Positions 25,415 to 34,881 of a DNA stretch of 60,538 bases are shown one piece after another. Both the position numbers and the translations under genes were made by a program. The notes below the pieces were generated by a model, which was not told where the DNA came from, did not search any database, and saw nothing but the letters and a program-made list of their open reading frames with translations. The DNA comes from an uncultured Bacteroidales bacterium. Its GTDB lineage: Bacteria; Bacteroidota; Bacteroidia; Bacteroidales; F082. Numbering within the stretch: position 1 is the first letter of the stretch; every line of letters begins with the position of its first letter. The stretch covers positions 1 through 60,538 of the forward strand of contig CALAZZ010000105.1 of assembly GCA_937926515.1 (NCBI GenBank), read 5' to 3'.

Positions 25415-26973
25415 TACGGTTTGGGTTTGAGCGAAATAATAGGTACAAGCATTTCCTGGAGTGATATGCCTCCATGTTGAAATGTATTCCGGTAATAATT
25501 CACATAGTGGTTGTAGTTGTTGGGATAGGCAAAAAAATCATTGGACCTGGCGAACACCCAGGATGAACTGACATTGATGCGTGGCAAATAGGCATCTTCC
25601 GGATTTCTGACCTCAAAAACTTCCCTGGCATTGTATTTCAGGCTGCGACCATATTTATACCTTAAATTGGTATTTACGGCCCTGTCGCCTACGATCTTGA
25701 TGGGGTTTTTCACATAAACCGAACCATGATCGGTGGTGATGATCAGGTTGAGTTTTTTCTCGGAAAGGTACCTGATGATATCGTAAAGCGATGAATGCTC
25801 AAACCAGGTTTGCATGAGTGACCGGTAAGCCGGTTCGTCTTCAGCAAGCTCGCGTATCATATCCATTTCTGTACGTGCATGCGAAAGCATATCAATGAAG
25901 TTGTATACAATCACATTCAGCTTAAAGGCCATCAGGTTAGGTAAGTTCTCGACCAGCCTTTTGCCAGCATTCAGGTTAAGTATTTTGTTATAGGAAAACT
26001 TAATATTTTTACCAAATCGCTTCAACTGCTCAGCCAACAGCTCCTGCTCATATTGATTCTTGGTGCCTTCATCTTCCTCGTCATTCCAATACTGCCTGTA
26101 CTTTTTTCTGATCTCATTTGGCATCAATCCTGCGAATATGGCATTGCGGGCATATTGCGTTGTGGTGGGCAAGATACTGTAATAAATATCATCTTCTTCA
26201 ACACGGTAGTAGTCCTCTATTAATGGCTGTATGGCCTTCCACTGGTCATATCGCAAATTATCAATAACGAGAACAAAAAGTGGATTATCGGAGGCATCCA
26301 ATTTAGGAAAAACCTTATCCCTGAACAGTGTATGTGAAAAAACGGGCTTGGTTGTGCTTTTGCCTCCTAACCATGAAAGATAGTTTTTTTCAATAAATTT
26401 TGAAAATACATTGTTGGCCTCTTCCTGTTGCATGCGCAACACCTCAATAATGCCTTCGTCTTTCGATTTCTCAAGTTCGATCTCCCACCGCACAAGCTTC
26501 TTATATATATCAATCCACTCACGGTGTCCCAGTTCGTTGGTGAGGTCCATCCCGATATTCCTGAACTCCTGTTGGTACGACATGGTACTTTTTTCGCTCA
26601 CAAGTTTCCGGTTTTCCAGATTTCGCTTAAGCGAGAGTAGTATCTGATTGGGTTTTACAGGTTTGATCAGGTAGTCAGCGATGTTCGAACCAATGGCATC
26701 TTCCATAATTGACTCTTCCTCACTCTTAGTGATCATCACCACAGGCAGGTTGGGGAAATCAGTCTTGATTCGCTCTAAGGTTTCAATTCCCGTAAGTCCG
26801 GGCATATTTTCGTCAAGGAAAATGATATCGAAAGGCCTGGTACGCATAATATCCAAAGCCTCATCGCCATTATTGATAGTGACTACTTCGTAGCCTTTCT
26901 GTTCAAGAAAAATGATGTGGGGCTTCAGCATATCGATTTCGTCATCAGCCCAAAGAATACTAACTTTCTCCAT
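25414..26973 (-). CDS. porX: PorX: response regulator with PglZ domain, T9SS regulator
   Basis: A 519-residue protein. Residues 1-120 are a receiver domain (acidic pair Asp10-Asp11, phosphoacceptor Asp54 in IIFLDENMPG, then Lys in MITKSE). A helical linker follows, and residues about 205-519 form a PglZ/alkaline-phosphatase-like domain with conserved metal-site motifs VLVIDNLRYDQW, TTTQYARNAIF, ITTDHGSVY and QHGGISLQEM. PorX acts with PorY and the ECF factor SigP to control type IX secretion genes in Porphyromonas. I chose the ATG at 26973 (MEKVSILWADDE) over an upstream in-frame start that adds 42 residues with no domain match. No porY is seen nearby. Confidence 0.93.
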   Translation of the reverse strand: MEKVSILWADDEIDMLKPHIIFLEQKGYEVVTINNGDEALDIMRTRPFDIIFLDENMPGLTGIETLERIKTDFPNLPVVMITKSEEESIMEDAIGSNIADYLIKPVKPNQILLSLKRNLENRKLVSEKSTMSYQQEFRNIGMDLTNELGHREWIDIYKKLVRWEIELEKSKDEGIIEVLRMQQEEANNVFSKFIEKNYLSWLGGKSTTKPVFSHTLFRDKVFPKLDASDNPLFVLVIDNLRYDQWKAIQPLIEDYYRVEEDDIYYSILPTTTQYARNAIFAGLMPNEIRKKYRQYWNDEEDEGTKNQYEQELLAEQLKRFGKNIKFSYNKILNLNAGKRLVENLPNLMAFKLNVIVYNFIDMLSHARTEMDMIRELAEDEPAYRSLMQTWFEHSSLYDIIRYLSEKKLNLIITTDHGSVYVKNPIKIVGDRAVNTNLRYKYGRSLKYNAREVFEVRNPEDAYLPRINVSSSWVFARSNDFFAYPNNYNHYVNYYRNTFQHGGISLQEMLVPIISLKPKP

Positions 26974-27047
26974 TTTCAGATTTTTAGGTTTATATGTTTT
27001 GAGCGTATAGAAGAAACGATAAGTGTTATTTTTACTGATTAAAATGC

Positions 27048-27055
27048 TACATTTG
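27048..27055 (+). promoter_or_regulatory. candidate -7 box of HD hydrolase gene
   Basis: TACATTTG matches TAnnTTTG and lies 49 bases upstream of the preferred ATG at 27105, in the divergent spacer with porX. No clear -33 TTG lies at the usual distance. Confidence 0.4.
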
Positions 27056-27104
27056 ATGATATATTGTGCAAGTGCAACATATCCTAACAAATTTAACAAA
27101 ATTT

Positions 27105-28346
27105 ATGCCGATCAGCCAACCGAATAAAAAGAAAATATTCAATGATCCTGTTTACGGATTCATTAGCATCCCTGACGATCTGATCTTTGATGTGATTGAA
27201 CATCCCTATTTCCAGCGTTTGAGGCGGATCAAGCAACTTGGACTTACACATCTTGTTTTTCCGGGTGCATTGCACACCCGTTTTCAACACAGCCTGGGTG
27301 GCATGCACCTGATGCAAAATGCCATTTCGGTACTTCGTGCCAAAGGTCATATAATAACAAACGAAGAAGCACAAGCATCGTTATTAGCTATACTGCTTCA
27401 TGACCTCGGCCATGGGCCTTATTCGCACACCCTCGAACGCATCATTGTGCGAAACTTGTCGCACGAAGAACTGTCCATCCAACTGATGCAAAGGCTGAAC
27501 GATGCATTTGATGGCAGCCTTGAAACAACGATAGCAATATTTACAGGAACTTATCCTAAGAAATTTTTACATGAGTTGGTATCAAGCCAGTTGGATATGG
27601 ACCGTATTGATTACCTGAAACGTGATAGTTTCTTTACCGGTGTTATGGAAGGAACCATCAGTGCCGACAGGCTGATCACCATGCTGGATGTGGTGGATGA
27701 CAAATTGGTTGTGGAAGCCAAAGGCATCTATTCACTCGAGAAGTTTCTTATCGCCAGACGATTGATGTACTGGCAGGTATATTTGCATAAAACGGTACTT
27801 TCAGCAGAATTTATGTTGATGAACACACTCAAAAGGGCCCGTGAACTGACAAAAGCAGGAATGAAGCTGCATGCCAGCCCTGCCCTGTCCTATTTTCTGC
27901 AACATGACCCTGATAGAGATGACTTCAAATCAAGCGTGAAACCTTTGAATAACTTCACATTATTGGATGATTTTGACATTATGTCAGCCTTAAAATTATG
28001 GATGACACATCAGGATAAAACATTGGCATTTTTAAGTAGAAGTATTTTGAATAGGGAACTGTTCAAGGTTGAGATTCAGAGTGGGCCATTCGAACATGAT
28101 TATACCGAAGCCCTCAAACATAGACTGGAGCGTCATTTTGTAAATTTTGATTCGGCCCCATCATGTCTTTTTGTGGAAGGCACCACTTCCAACAATGCAT
28201 ACAATCCTGGGCAAGCTCATATCAATATATTGAGTAAGGACGGCAAGGTATCTGATATATCCGAGAGCCATGATTTGTTAAGCATCTCCACATTGTCCAC
28301 CTCCTTTATTAAGCATTTTATCTGCTATCCAAAACAACTGGTCTGA
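27105..28346 (+). CDS. HD-domain phosphohydrolase (dGTPase/SAMHD1-like)
   Basis: A 413-residue cytosolic protein with the HD-superfamily metal motif: His in HTRFQHSLGGMHLM, then His-Asp in LLHDLGHGPYSHTLE, and a later Asp in SSQLDMDRIDYLKRDS. This arrangement is that of the dNTP triphosphohydrolase-like branch (COG1078), whose members cleave nucleotides. The start of the conserved part is KKIFNDPVYGFISIP, typical for the family. A GTG at 27066 is in frame; the ATG at 27105 is preferred since it begins just before the conserved region. It is divergent from porX and 50 bases upstream of lpxD. The physiological substrate is not known. Confidence 0.88.
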   Translation: MPISQPNKKKIFNDPVYGFISIPDDLIFDVIEHPYFQRLRRIKQLGLTHLVFPGALHTRFQHSLGGMHLMQNAISVLRAKGHIITNEEAQASLLAILLHDLGHGPYSHTLERIIVRNLSHEELSIQLMQRLNDAFDGSLETTIAIFTGTYPKKFLHELVSSQLDMDRIDYLKRDSFFTGVMEGTISADRLITMLDVVDDKLVVEAKGIYSLEKFLIARRLMYWQVYLHKTVLSAEFMLMNTLKRARELTKAGMKLHASPALSYFLQHDPDRDDFKSSVKPLNNFTLLDDFDIMSALKLWMTHQDKTLAFLSRSILNRELFKVEIQSGPFEHDYTEALKHRLERHFVNFDSAPSCLFVEGTTSNNAYNPGQAHINILSKDGKVSDISESHDLLSISTLSTSFIKHFICYPKQLV

Positions 28347-28396
28347 GCTACCAAAAGAAATCGTAAATTGCAGGCTGTTTAAAACATCCCAATAAG

Positions 28397-29452
28397 ATGG
28401 AATTTACCGCTTTACAAATCGCAGGATTGATCAACGGCATTGTGGAGGGCGACCCGGAGACAAAGGTCTCAACCCTAGCCAAAATTGAAGAAGGGCAAAG
28501 CAATAGCCTGAGTTTCCTGGCAAACCCTAAATATAACCCATATATCTACACGACCAAATCCGCCATCGTCATTGTAAATAGTGACTTCAAAGCCGAGAAA
28601 AAAGTCCCAACCCTCATACGGGTACCCGATGCTTATGCAGCATTTGCAAAGTTGCTTGAGATATATCAGAATATGCAACAGCATAAAACCGGCATATCTT
28701 CTTTAGCATTTATTGCAGATGGGACACAGCTGGGTACGGATGTGTACCTGGGGGAGTTTTCCTATGTCGGTTTAAATACCAAGGTGGGTGATATGAGTAA
28801 AATATATCCACAAGTATACATTGGTGATAATTGTAGTATTGGTGAGAATGCTGTCATCTATCCGGGTGCAAAGCTTTATTCAGGAACGGTGGTGGGTCAC
28901 AATTGCATCATCCATGCCGGTGCCGTATTGGGCAGCGATGGGTTTGGATTTGCACCGCAGGCTGACAATCAATACAAAAAGGTACCTCAAACCGGAAACG
29001 TAGTTCTGGAGGATCACGTTGAAATTGGCGCCAACACAACAATTGACCGTGCAACCCTCGGGTCAACAATTATTCGTAGAGGTGTGAAACTTGACAATCT
29101 GATACAAGTTGCACACAATGTAGATATTGGTGAAAATACTGTGATGGCAGCGCAGACAGGAATAAGTGGATCCGCCAAAATAGGCAGCAACTGTATGTTT
29201 GGCGGCCAGGTTGGTCTGGCAGGGCACATCAGTATTGCTAATGGAGTGAAGATCAATGCACAATCTGGTGTCCCCTCCAGTCTTAAGGAAGAAAACCAGG
29301 TTTATATGGGATCACCTGTTATGCCTATGAAAGAATACCTGCGATCGGTCATTCACCTCAGGCAGTTCGACAAGTTGTCCAAACGTATACAGGAGCTGGA
29401 AAACAAGGTCAAAAAACTGAATGAGTCAGCAGGAGATTCAGCTTCCCGGTAA
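28397..29452 (+). CDS. lpxD: UDP-3-O-(3-hydroxyacyl)glucosamine N-acyltransferase LpxD
   Basis: A 351-residue left-handed beta-helix acyltransferase for the third step of lipid A synthesis. The N-terminal uridine-binding domain spans about 1-100, then hexapeptide repeats run to about 310 (for example VGDMSKIYPQVYIGDNCSIGENAVIYPGA), with a GSDGFGFAP loop and a catalytic-type His in QVAHNVDIG, and a C-terminal helix (LSKRIQELENKVKKL). First gene of an lpxD-lpxC/fabZ-lpxA cluster, a standard Bacteroidota order. Confidence 0.93.
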   Translation: MEFTALQIAGLINGIVEGDPETKVSTLAKIEEGQSNSLSFLANPKYNPYIYTTKSAIVIVNSDFKAEKKVPTLIRVPDAYAAFAKLLEIYQNMQQHKTGISSLAFIADGTQLGTDVYLGEFSYVGLNTKVGDMSKIYPQVYIGDNCSIGENAVIYPGAKLYSGTVVGHNCIIHAGAVLGSDGFGFAPQADNQYKKVPQTGNVVLEDHVEIGANTTIDRATLGSTIIRRGVKLDNLIQVAHNVDIGENTVMAAQTGISGSAKIGSNCMFGGQVGLAGHISIANGVKINAQSGVPSSLKEENQVYMGSPVMPMKEYLRSVIHLRQFDKLSKRIQELENKVKKLNESAGDSASR

Positions 29453-29458
29453 AATACT

Positions 29459-29466
29459 TACTTTTG
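29459..29466 (+). promoter_or_regulatory. candidate -7 box upstream of lpxC/fabZ
   Basis: TACTTTTG followed by C matches TAnnTTTGC and lies 38 bases before the preferred lpxC ATG at 29504, just after the lpxD stop. No TTG lies at the usual -33 distance, so it may be a weak internal promoter. Confidence 0.35.
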
Positions 29467-29503
29467 CCAAAATTTTTTGTATTCATCATTCACTTGTTCG
29501 CTT

Positions 29504-30895
29504 ATGGCCGAAAAACAACGTACAATCCTTCGTTCGGTAAGTGTGGAGGGTACAGGTCTGCACACTGGCCAACAGGGCACCATGACCTTTCACCCTGCAC
29601 CTGCCAACCATGGGATCAAGTTCAGACGCATCGATATTAAAAACCAGCCCATCATTGATGCAGTGGTAGAGAACGTAGTTGAAACAGCTAGAGGAACAAC
29701 GATCGCCAATAACGGTGCCAGGGTATATACGATCGAACATGTGTTGGCAACACTCAGTGGTTTCAGAATAGACAATGTAATGATTGATCTGGATATGGAA
29801 GAAATTCCCATCCGGGACGGCAGTGCACGATATTTTGTTGAAGCGCTTGAAAAAGCCGGCAACAAAGAACTGGAAGCAGCTTGCGAGTATCTTGTTATTG
29901 ACAAGGAAATCAAATTGGTAAACCAGGAGAAAGGATTCGAAATGATTATATCGCCCTGCGATACCTTTAAGGTAGATGTCAAGATTGACTATGCCACCCG
30001 TGTACTCAACATACAGGAAGCCAGCCTACATAATATCAACGACTTTAGAACCGAAATTGCCAATTGCCGTACCTTTGTGTTTCTTCATGAACTTGAATAC
30101 CTGCTCAATCACAACCTGATCAAAGGTGGCGACCTAAGCAATGCCATTGTTTTCGTAAACCGTAAGGTTACCCAGCAAGAGCTCGACCGGCTTGCTGAAC
30201 TCTTCAACAAACCCAAAGTCAGGGTAAAGGAAGAAGGTATTCTCAATAACCTCGACCTGCATTTTCCAAACGAACCCGCCCGGCATAAACTTCTGGATGT
30301 GATCGGTGATCTTGCCTTACTGGGCAAGCGCATCAAAGGACATGTTAAGGCCTACAAACCTGGTCATTACGCAAATACGGAGTTTGCAAAACTGATTAAA
30401 CAACAAACAAATCATACCCTAATGAATACACAACCCCCATTTGATATATACAAACCACCGGTATTCGACATCATACATATACAGAAAATACTTCCTCACA
30501 GACCACCCTTTTTATTGGTTGACAAAATCCTGGAAATTAGCAGCGAACATATTGTGGGTTTGAAAAACGCCACCATGAATGAGCCTTTTTTTGTGGGTCA
30601 TTTTCCGCAGGAACCGGTAATGCCAGGTGTGCTTATTGTCGAAGCCATGGCTCAAACCGGTGGTATATTTGTTCTACATACCGTTCCTGATCCTGAAAAT
30701 TATATTACCTACTTTTTACGAATCGATGAGGTAAGATTTAGACACAAAGTTGTACCGGGAGATACTCTTATCTTCGTGCTAGAAATGACAGCACCGGTGC
30801 GCAGGGGCATATGCAATATGAAAGGAATTGTATACGTCGGTGATAAAGTTGTTACAGAAGGCAAGTTAATGGCCCAGATAGTAAAGAAGCAATAA
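29504..30895 (+). CDS. lpxC/fabZ: bifunctional UDP-3-O-acyl-GlcNAc deacetylase / 3-hydroxyacyl-ACP dehydratase (LpxC-FabZ fusion)
   Basis: A 463-residue fusion typical of Bacteroidota. Residues 1 to about 305 are LpxC, the zinc deacetylase committing step of lipid A: zinc ligands in TIEHVLATLSG and HKLLDVIGDLALLG. Residues about 320-463 are FabZ, a hot-dog dehydratase of fatty acid synthesis: ILPHRPPFLLVDKI and the active-site GHFPQEPVMPGVLIVEAMAQ block. The fusion couples two enzymes that compete for 3-hydroxyacyl-ACP. I chose ATG 29504 (MAEKQRTILRS); an upstream in-frame ATG at 29477 adds nine residues and is also possible. Confidence 0.95.
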   Translation: MAEKQRTILRSVSVEGTGLHTGQQGTMTFHPAPANHGIKFRRIDIKNQPIIDAVVENVVETARGTTIANNGARVYTIEHVLATLSGFRIDNVMIDLDMEEIPIRDGSARYFVEALEKAGNKELEAACEYLVIDKEIKLVNQEKGFEMIISPCDTFKVDVKIDYATRVLNIQEASLHNINDFRTEIANCRTFVFLHELEYLLNHNLIKGGDLSNAIVFVNRKVTQQELDRLAELFNKPKVRVKEEGILNNLDLHFPNEPARHKLLDVIGDLALLGKRIKGHVKAYKPGHYANTEFAKLIKQQTNHTLMNTQPPFDIYKPPVFDIIHIQKILPHRPPFLLVDKILEISSEHIVGLKNATMNEPFFVGHFPQEPVMPGVLIVEAMAQTGGIFVLHTVPDPENYITYFLRIDEVRFRHKVVPGDTLIFVLEMTAPVRRGICNMKGIVYVGDKVVTEGKLMAQIVKKQ

Positions 30896-30917
30896 CACAC
30901 AAAAATCCTACTTTGTA

Positions 30918-31712
30918 ATGAATCAACCATTAGCATACGTTCATCCACAAGCAAAACTAGCAAATAATGTCGTTATTGAACCTTTCGTAAATATTGAAAA
31001 AAACGTTGTGATCGAGGATGGTACATGGATCGGTTCCAATGTAACCATTATGGAAGGTGCCCGGATAGGGAAAAATTGTCGGATATTTCCCGGTGCAGTT
31101 ATTGCTGCTATCCCCCAGGATCTTAAGTTCAATAACGAAGAAACAATTGTACGAATAGGTGACAACACAACCATACGCGAATTTGCCACCATTAACAGGG
31201 GTACCAAAGCCAACTGGGAAACCGTAGTTGGTAACAATTGCTTGTTAATGGCTTATGTACATGTTGCTCACGATTGTATCATAGGGGACAATGTTATCCT
31301 AGCCAATGCCTGCAACCTGGCTGGCCACATCCGAATTGATGACTGGGCCATAATTGGTGGTCTGGCAGCAGTTCATCAGTTTGTTCAGATCGGTGCCCAC
31401 TCCATGATTTCGGGTGGTGGAATGGCTCGTAAGGATGTTCCTCCTTTCACCAAGGCAGGCCGTGAACCCTTGTCGTATGTTGGAGTTAACTCTATAGGCT
31501 TGAGGCGCAGGGGATTCAGCGAAGAAAGAATCAATGCCATACAGGATATCTATCGCATCATTTACCTCAAAGGATATAATGTATCTCAGGCTGTAGGATA
31601 TATCGAAGCCAACGTACCAGTATCCCCGGACAGGGATGAAATACTAAGTTTCATTGCCAACTCCACCAGAGGGGTTATGAAAGGATATGGCAAAATGCGC
31701 GACAGGGAATAA
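30918..31712 (+). CDS. lpxA: UDP-N-acetylglucosamine O-acyltransferase LpxA
   Basis: A 264-residue left-handed beta-helix enzyme for the first step of lipid A synthesis. Hexapeptide repeats run from residue 5 to about 185 (VHPQAKLANNVVIEPFVNIEKNVVIEDG), with the catalytic His in YVHVAHDCIIGDN and the AVHQFVQIGAHSMISGG block. A C-terminal helical domain follows (LRRRGFSEERINAIQDIYRIIY). It begins 22 bases after lpxC/fabZ and is probably co-transcribed with it. The length is family-typical (about 255-265). Confidence 0.95.
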   Translation: MNQPLAYVHPQAKLANNVVIEPFVNIEKNVVIEDGTWIGSNVTIMEGARIGKNCRIFPGAVIAAIPQDLKFNNEETIVRIGDNTTIREFATINRGTKANWETVVGNNCLLMAYVHVAHDCIIGDNVILANACNLAGHIRIDDWAIIGGLAAVHQFVQIGAHSMISGGGMARKDVPPFTKAGREPLSYVGVNSIGLRRRGFSEERINAIQDIYRIIYLKGYNVSQAVGYIEANVPVSPDRDEILSFIANSTRGVMKGYGKMRDRE

Positions 31713-31727
31713 ATGATTCAGACAATC

Positions 31728-31775
31728 ACTCCATTAACCTGACTATAGTGTTCTTAGTTACTAAAATGGAGTTTT
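31728..31775 (+). terminator. possible terminator after lpxA
   Basis: Arms ACTCCATT (31728-31735) and AATGGAGT (31765-31772) are perfectly complementary and are followed by TTT. The loop is long (29 bases) and the T run short, so termination here is only a suggestion. Confidence 0.3.
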
Positions 31776-31829
31776 ACTATAGAACCACGCTGCATTTCAA
31801 CCCTGACAAACAGAAAATCATTTAAATAG

Positions 31830-31859
31830 TTGATAATTCGAGGTGATTTTCTACCTTTG
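31830..31859 (+). promoter_or_regulatory. promoter of efp (Bacteroidota -33/-7 type)
   Basis: TTG at 31830-31832, 19 bases, then TACCTTTG at 31852-31859 followed by C. This is a full match to the Bacteroidota housekeeping consensus with the expected spacing, in the 183-base spacer upstream of efp. The transcript would start about 30 bases before the ATG at 31896. Confidence 0.75.
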
Positions 31860-31895
31860 CAGCCTTATTTAATACCTATCTAACATACTATTTAT

Positions 31896-32462
31896 ATGGC
31901 AACAACTGCTGATTTCAGGAACGGACTTTGCATAGAGTTCAATGGAGAGCTCTATACCATCGTTGAGTTTCAACATGTAAAACCAGGAAAGGGTGCCGCT
32001 TTTGTAAGAACAAAACTCAGAAATATTAAAACCGGGAAAATCCTGCCCAATACCTTCAATGCCGGTGTTAAGATCAATATTCAAAGAATCGAACGACGGC
32101 CAATGCAATTCCTTTACCAGGATGGTGAAGATTTCCATTTCATGAATAGTGAAACCTTTGAGCAGATATTCATACATAAGGATTTGATCAATGCTCCCCA
32201 GTTCCTTAAGGAAGGTGATATTGCCGAAGTAATGTATCATACCGAAAGCGATAGTGTGCTTTTGTGCGAACTTCCAGCCTATGTTACACTTGAAGTAACC
32301 TATACCGAACCGGGCGAAAAAGGAAATACTGCTACCAACGCCATGAAAGAGGCCACGCTAGATACCGGCGCAGTGATCAAAGTACCGCTTTTTATCAATA
32401 TTGGTGATAAAATAAAGGTCGATACCCGCACCGGCGATTATTCTGAGAGGGTTAAGGAATAA
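31896..32462 (+). CDS. efp: translation elongation factor P
   Basis: A 188-residue protein with the three beta-barrel domains of EF-P, which relieves ribosome stalling at polyproline stretches. The domain I loop is KPGKGAAFVRTKLRN, with the lysine that carries modification in many bacteria. Domains II/III end with the family signature block NIGDKIKVDTRTGDYSERV. The length is exactly as expected. It has its own strong promoter and precedes the second LpxD-like gene by 16 bases, so those two form a unit. Confidence 0.96.
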   Translation: MATTADFRNGLCIEFNGELYTIVEFQHVKPGKGAAFVRTKLRNIKTGKILPNTFNAGVKINIQRIERRPMQFLYQDGEDFHFMNSETFEQIFIHKDLINAPQFLKEGDIAEVMYHTESDSVLLCELPAYVTLEVTYTEPGEKGNTATNAMKEATLDTGAVIKVPLFINIGDKIKVDTRTGDYSERVKE

Positions 32463-32478
32463 TCCATATCCATACATC

Positions 32479-33432
32479 ATGAAATTCAATCCAACCCTCA
32501 CCCTTAATGAACTGGCAGGCATACTTCAGGCTGAATTTGTTGGTGATCCTGATTTTGTCATCACTGGCATGAACGAAATTCATATGGTTGAACCTGGCGA
32601 TCTAACCTTTGTTGACCATCCAAAATATTATAATAAGGCACTGAATTCCAAGGCTACAACCATTTTAATCAACAAGAAAGTAGATTGCCCCAACGGAAAA
32701 GCCCTCATATTTCACGACAAACCTTTCGATGCCTTTATTTCGCTGGCTCAAAGGTATAGACCATTTATAGCATCGCATAGTGCCATCAGCGACACCGCCA
32801 CCGTGGGAGCCGGAACAATAATTCAGCCAGGTGCATTCATTGGCAACCAAGTACAGATAGGTAAAAACTGCCTGATCCATGCCAATGTAAGCATTTATGA
32901 CCACTGTGTGATCGGTGATGATGTCGTAATACATGCCAACAGCGTTATCGGTGCTGATGCTTATTATTTCCAACGCCGCCAGGATGGATATAAGAAATTC
33001 GATTCATGTGGACGGGTAATTATTGGAAATAAGGTTGAAATAGGTGCCTTGTGCAGCATCGACAAAGGCGTTACAGGCGACACCATCATTGATGAAGGCA
33101 CCAAAATGGATAATCACTGTCAGGTAGGGCACGATACCTACATAGGTAAAAACTGTCTCATCGGGTCACATGCTGCCATTGCCGGCGTTACCCGTATTGA
33201 GGATGATGTAGTGCTTTGGGGTCGTGTGGCGGTTAATAAAGACCTGGTAATCGGTAAGGGTGCTGTGGTATTGGCAACCTCAGCCATCGATAAAGACATC
33301 AAAGGAAACAAAACTTATTTTGGCGCACCTGTGGGTGAAGTTCGTAGGAAATGGCGTGAGATGGCAGCAATGCGTCAACTGCCGGAATTTATGCAAGAAA
33401 TGCGATCGAAATTAAATCAGGGAAAACCCTGA
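32479..33432 (+). CDS. second LpxD-like acyltransferase
   Basis: A 317-residue paralogue of lpxD with an N-terminal uridine-binding-like domain (about 1-95) and left-handed beta-helix hexapeptides (about 100-280: VGAGTIIQPGAFIGNQVQIGKNCLIHANVSIYD). A His is retained in the active-site-like block HCQVGHDTYIGKNC, and the GFG loop of LpxD is replaced by ADAYYFQRR. The difference suggests a changed acyl or sugar substrate. Annotation pipelines usually call it LpxD as well. It directly follows efp. Whether it acts in lipid A or in another sugar acylation is open. Confidence 0.8.
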   Translation: MKFNPTLTLNELAGILQAEFVGDPDFVITGMNEIHMVEPGDLTFVDHPKYYNKALNSKATTILINKKVDCPNGKALIFHDKPFDAFISLAQRYRPFIASHSAISDTATVGAGTIIQPGAFIGNQVQIGKNCLIHANVSIYDHCVIGDDVVIHANSVIGADAYYFQRRQDGYKKFDSCGRVIIGNKVEIGALCSIDKGVTGDTIIDEGTKMDNHCQVGHDTYIGKNCLIGSHAAIAGVTRIEDDVVLWGRVAVNKDLVIGKGAVVLATSAIDKDIKGNKTYFGAPVGEVRRKWREMAAMRQLPEFMQEMRSKLNQGKP

Positions 33433-33433
33433 A

Positions 33434-34867
33434 TTATCCTTTTACATCTTCCTTATCAATATAATAGATCTCAAACACCACCAGAATGGCCATAAAACCC
33501 CAAACCGGCACAGAAAGCTTGTCAGTATCCAGAAAGTTGTTCAACAATCCATGTACAAAATAGCTGATCAAAGCCAGGGTGACCGCAAGGCTTAATATCC
33601 GTATTTTTCTCGAACGAGCCCGTTTATGCACATTAAGGCCAGTATAAACCATAAGACCAACCAGCAGCATCACAATCAACATTCCGGGCAATCCCATTTC
33701 CGACAATGGGCCAATGTACTCACTGTGAGCATTGCCACCGTCACCCACATTGGTACTGATAATGGTCTTCTCTTTCGATCGCTGGAAAGGTCCGTAAACA
33801 AACTGATAAGTGCCGGGGCCCCAACCAAAAACAGGTCTTTCATGATATAATCTGATGGCTGATTGCCAGCGGTTAATTCGTTCGAGGTTAGAAGCATCAG
33901 ATGAAATATTGTATATGGACTGCACATGCTCAACGAAATCAGCCGACGAATCCTGCTTGTTCTTTTCAAGCACATCAATTATTTCATGCTGAAAAGTATA
34001 AAGCACCCCAACAACCAGAACAATGGAGGCAAGAATCCACCTGAATTTGATGCGCAGGTAAACTGCAACATAAACCAGCAATGCTGCTCCAAGGCTGATC
34101 CAGGCTGCCCTGCTCAAGGATAGCAAGGTGGCAACAGCAAGGATAATTACCATAATCAGGATCCAGAATCGTTGCGTTTTACGTAATCCGGGATAAAAAA
34201 AGTACCCAATGGTTACGATCAAGTACATCGCCAGTGCAGCACCATAGGCCGTATGGTCATTATATAATGGTGACATGACCCAGTGTGCAGATGCTTCACT
34301 GAAGCCATAAGTTGCGTGATTAATATTGGTATAGGCTATGGCAATCAGCAGGCCGGCATTATAAAGCCAGAAATACCAGTGTATGTTTTTAATACGCTGA
34401 AAAGCAAGTGCCCCAACAAAGAAAAAAGGCACAACAAACCACATCCGTGATACCAGGTATTTAATAGAAACAATAGGCAACTCACTGGTGAAAGTGGTAA
34501 TCAGCATCCAGAAAAACATCAGGTAGATGGCATAACTTATCCTATGGTTTGCAATGCGCATATCGTAACCTTTATCATAGAGAATACGGGCGAAAAAGAG
34601 CATCATAACACCAAACATAAGCGGCTCGGCGGGCAATGAGATACCAAGTCCTGCCTCAACGTCAGTTACATCAATGGATAAGGGGGTGAGAAAAGTGATA
34701 AGCAACAGAACTTTGTCGAGTGAAAAGACATAAAGTAACAATACACCCAATACAACTGGTAAAGCAAAAAAATAGTACACATCCTTATGTGCAACCAGAT
34801 AAAGGTTTACAGCCAAAAACAAGGCTGCCGCAAGATAAATCCAGGCTATTTTTACTCGTTCGGTCAA
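33434..34867 (-). CDS. O-antigen ligase / polymerase family membrane protein
   Basis: A 477-residue inner-membrane protein with about eleven to twelve transmembrane helices and one large periplasmic loop (about 295-385). That loop carries the Wzy_C/WaaL-type motif RPVFGWGPGTYQ and then AHSEYIGPLSEMGLPGML. Such proteins transfer or polymerise undecaprenyl-linked polysaccharide at the periplasmic face. It is convergent with the LpxD-like gene (1-base gap) and 14 bases downstream of two Wzz-like genes on the same strand, a context that supports a role in surface polysaccharide assembly. Ligase and polymerase cannot be told apart here. Confidence 0.82.
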   Translation of the reverse strand: MTERVKIAWIYLAAALFLAVNLYLVAHKDVYYFFALPVVLGVLLLYVFSLDKVLLLITFLTPLSIDVTDVEAGLGISLPAEPLMFGVMMLFFARILYDKGYDMRIANHRISYAIYLMFFWMLITTFTSELPIVSIKYLVSRMWFVVPFFFVGALAFQRIKNIHWYFWLYNAGLLIAIAYTNINHATYGFSEASAHWVMSPLYNDHTAYGAALAMYLIVTIGYFFYPGLRKTQRFWILIMVIILAVATLLSLSRAAWISLGAALLVYVAVYLRIKFRWILASIVLVVGVLYTFQHEIIDVLEKNKQDSSADFVEHVQSIYNISSDASNLERINRWQSAIRLYHERPVFGWGPGTYQFVYGPFQRSKEKTIISTNVGDGGNAHSEYIGPLSEMGLPGMLIVMLLVGLMVYTGLNVHKRARSRKIRILSLAVTLALISYFVHGLLNNFLDTDKLSVPVWGFMAILVVFEIYYIDKEDVKG

Positions 34868-34881
34868 AACTGCGGTTATTT

